In this document: positions 5,814-6,019 of the stretch, piece after piece
Position numbering within the stretch: position 1 is the first letter of the stretch
How the letters are laid out: every line of letters starts with the position of its first letter
Assembly: GCA_001801825.1 (NCBI GenBank)
Contig: MGYR01000035.1
Span: forward strand, 2,284 to 8,302
From: Gammaproteobacteria bacterium RIFCSPLOWO2_02_FULL_56_15
Lineage (GTDB): Bacteria > Pseudomonadota > Gammaproteobacteria > Eutrophobiales > Eutrophobiaceae
DNA: 6,019 bases
Direction: 5' to 3'
Position numbers and translations under genes: made by a program
The notes under the pieces: model-generated
Databases searched by the model: none
Told to the model about the DNA's origin: nothing
What the model saw: only the letters and a program-made list of their open reading frames with translations

Positions 5814-6019
5814 GTTACCGGACCGGCACTTTCCGCGCCTTGCCTCTGTGGCTCCTGTGCTCGATCCTCTGCGCCTGTGAAACCGGAACGGATACACCCG
5901 CGCTCAGCGGCTATATTGAAGCGGAATTCGTATACGTTGCTGCCCCTCAGCCGGGCTGGATCATCCGGCAAACCGTCCGGGAGGGTGACACGGTGCAACC
6001 GGGGGATATCCTCTTTGAA
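5810..6019 (+). CDS. HlyD-family periplasmic adaptor lipoprotein (3' end missing)
   Basis: First 70 codons of a membrane-fusion protein, open to the right edge. The GTG at 5810 overlaps the tetR stop (GTGA). The N-terminus is a lipoprotein signal: a basic start (MSYRTGTFRA), a hydrophobic core (LPLWLLCSIL) and the lipobox LCAC with Cys23 lipidated, so the protein would sit in the periplasm on a lipid anchor. After a short linker comes the biotinyl-lipoyl-like half-motif: GYIEAEFVYVAAPQPGWI, then VREGDTVQPGDILFE. These Gly-Asp-x-Val-x-x-Gly-Asp turns are typical of HlyD/YbhG adaptors linking an inner-membrane ABC or other pump to an outer-membrane channel. The transporter genes should lie just beyond the window. 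Substrate unknown. Confidence 0.85.
   Translation, partial: MSYRTGTFRALPLWLLCSILCACETGTDTPALSGYIEAEFVYVAAPQPGWIIRQTVREGDTVQPGDILFE

Overview
The window looks like a chromosomal segment of a moderately GC-rich gammaproteobacterium. This rests on a GspD secretin, an ApbE lipoprotein, a DUF3301-type small membrane protein, a TetR/membrane-fusion-protein pair and GTAG-headed REP elements. Genus is not resolvable from the sequence alone.

Positions 1-3602 hold plus-strand housekeeping-type genes. A type II secretion secretin (gspD) is cut by the left window edge. It is followed by a 209-base gap with a GC-rich hairpin, then by apbE, a lipoprotein FAD:protein FMN transferase, and by a 106-residue single-pass membrane protein resembling DUF3301. 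No other gsp gene follows gspD, so it is probably the last gene of its cluster (inference).

Positions 3603-4449 hold one gene with its own sigma70-like promoter. It encodes a glutathione S-transferase strongly resembling, from memory, the LigF beta-etherase of lignin-degrading sphingomonads.

Positions 4450-4860 are a visibly AT-richer island read on the minus strand. It contains a complete AbrB/MazE/SpoVT-type antitoxin gene with a strong promoter and a palindromic operator at the transcription start. Immediately behind it, overlapping by GTGA, is the first ~20 codons of a PIN-domain toxin. That toxin is interrupted by a TAA and runs out at the stop codon of the GST gene. This is a toxin-antitoxin module that has lost its toxin, and the remnant is too short to appear in ordinary ORF calls.

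Positions 4861-5140 are intergenic between divergent promoters. They carry two identical 31-base REP-like units (GTAG head plus imperfect hairpin) in inverted orientation, 122 bases apart.

Positions 5140-6019 begin a probable efflux operon. A TetR-family repressor has a TATAAT box merged with a palindromic operator. Its stop codon overlaps (GTGA) the start of a lipoprotein HlyD-type periplasmic adaptor, which is cut by the right window edge. The layout resembles self-regulated tetR-MFP-ABC transporter operons.
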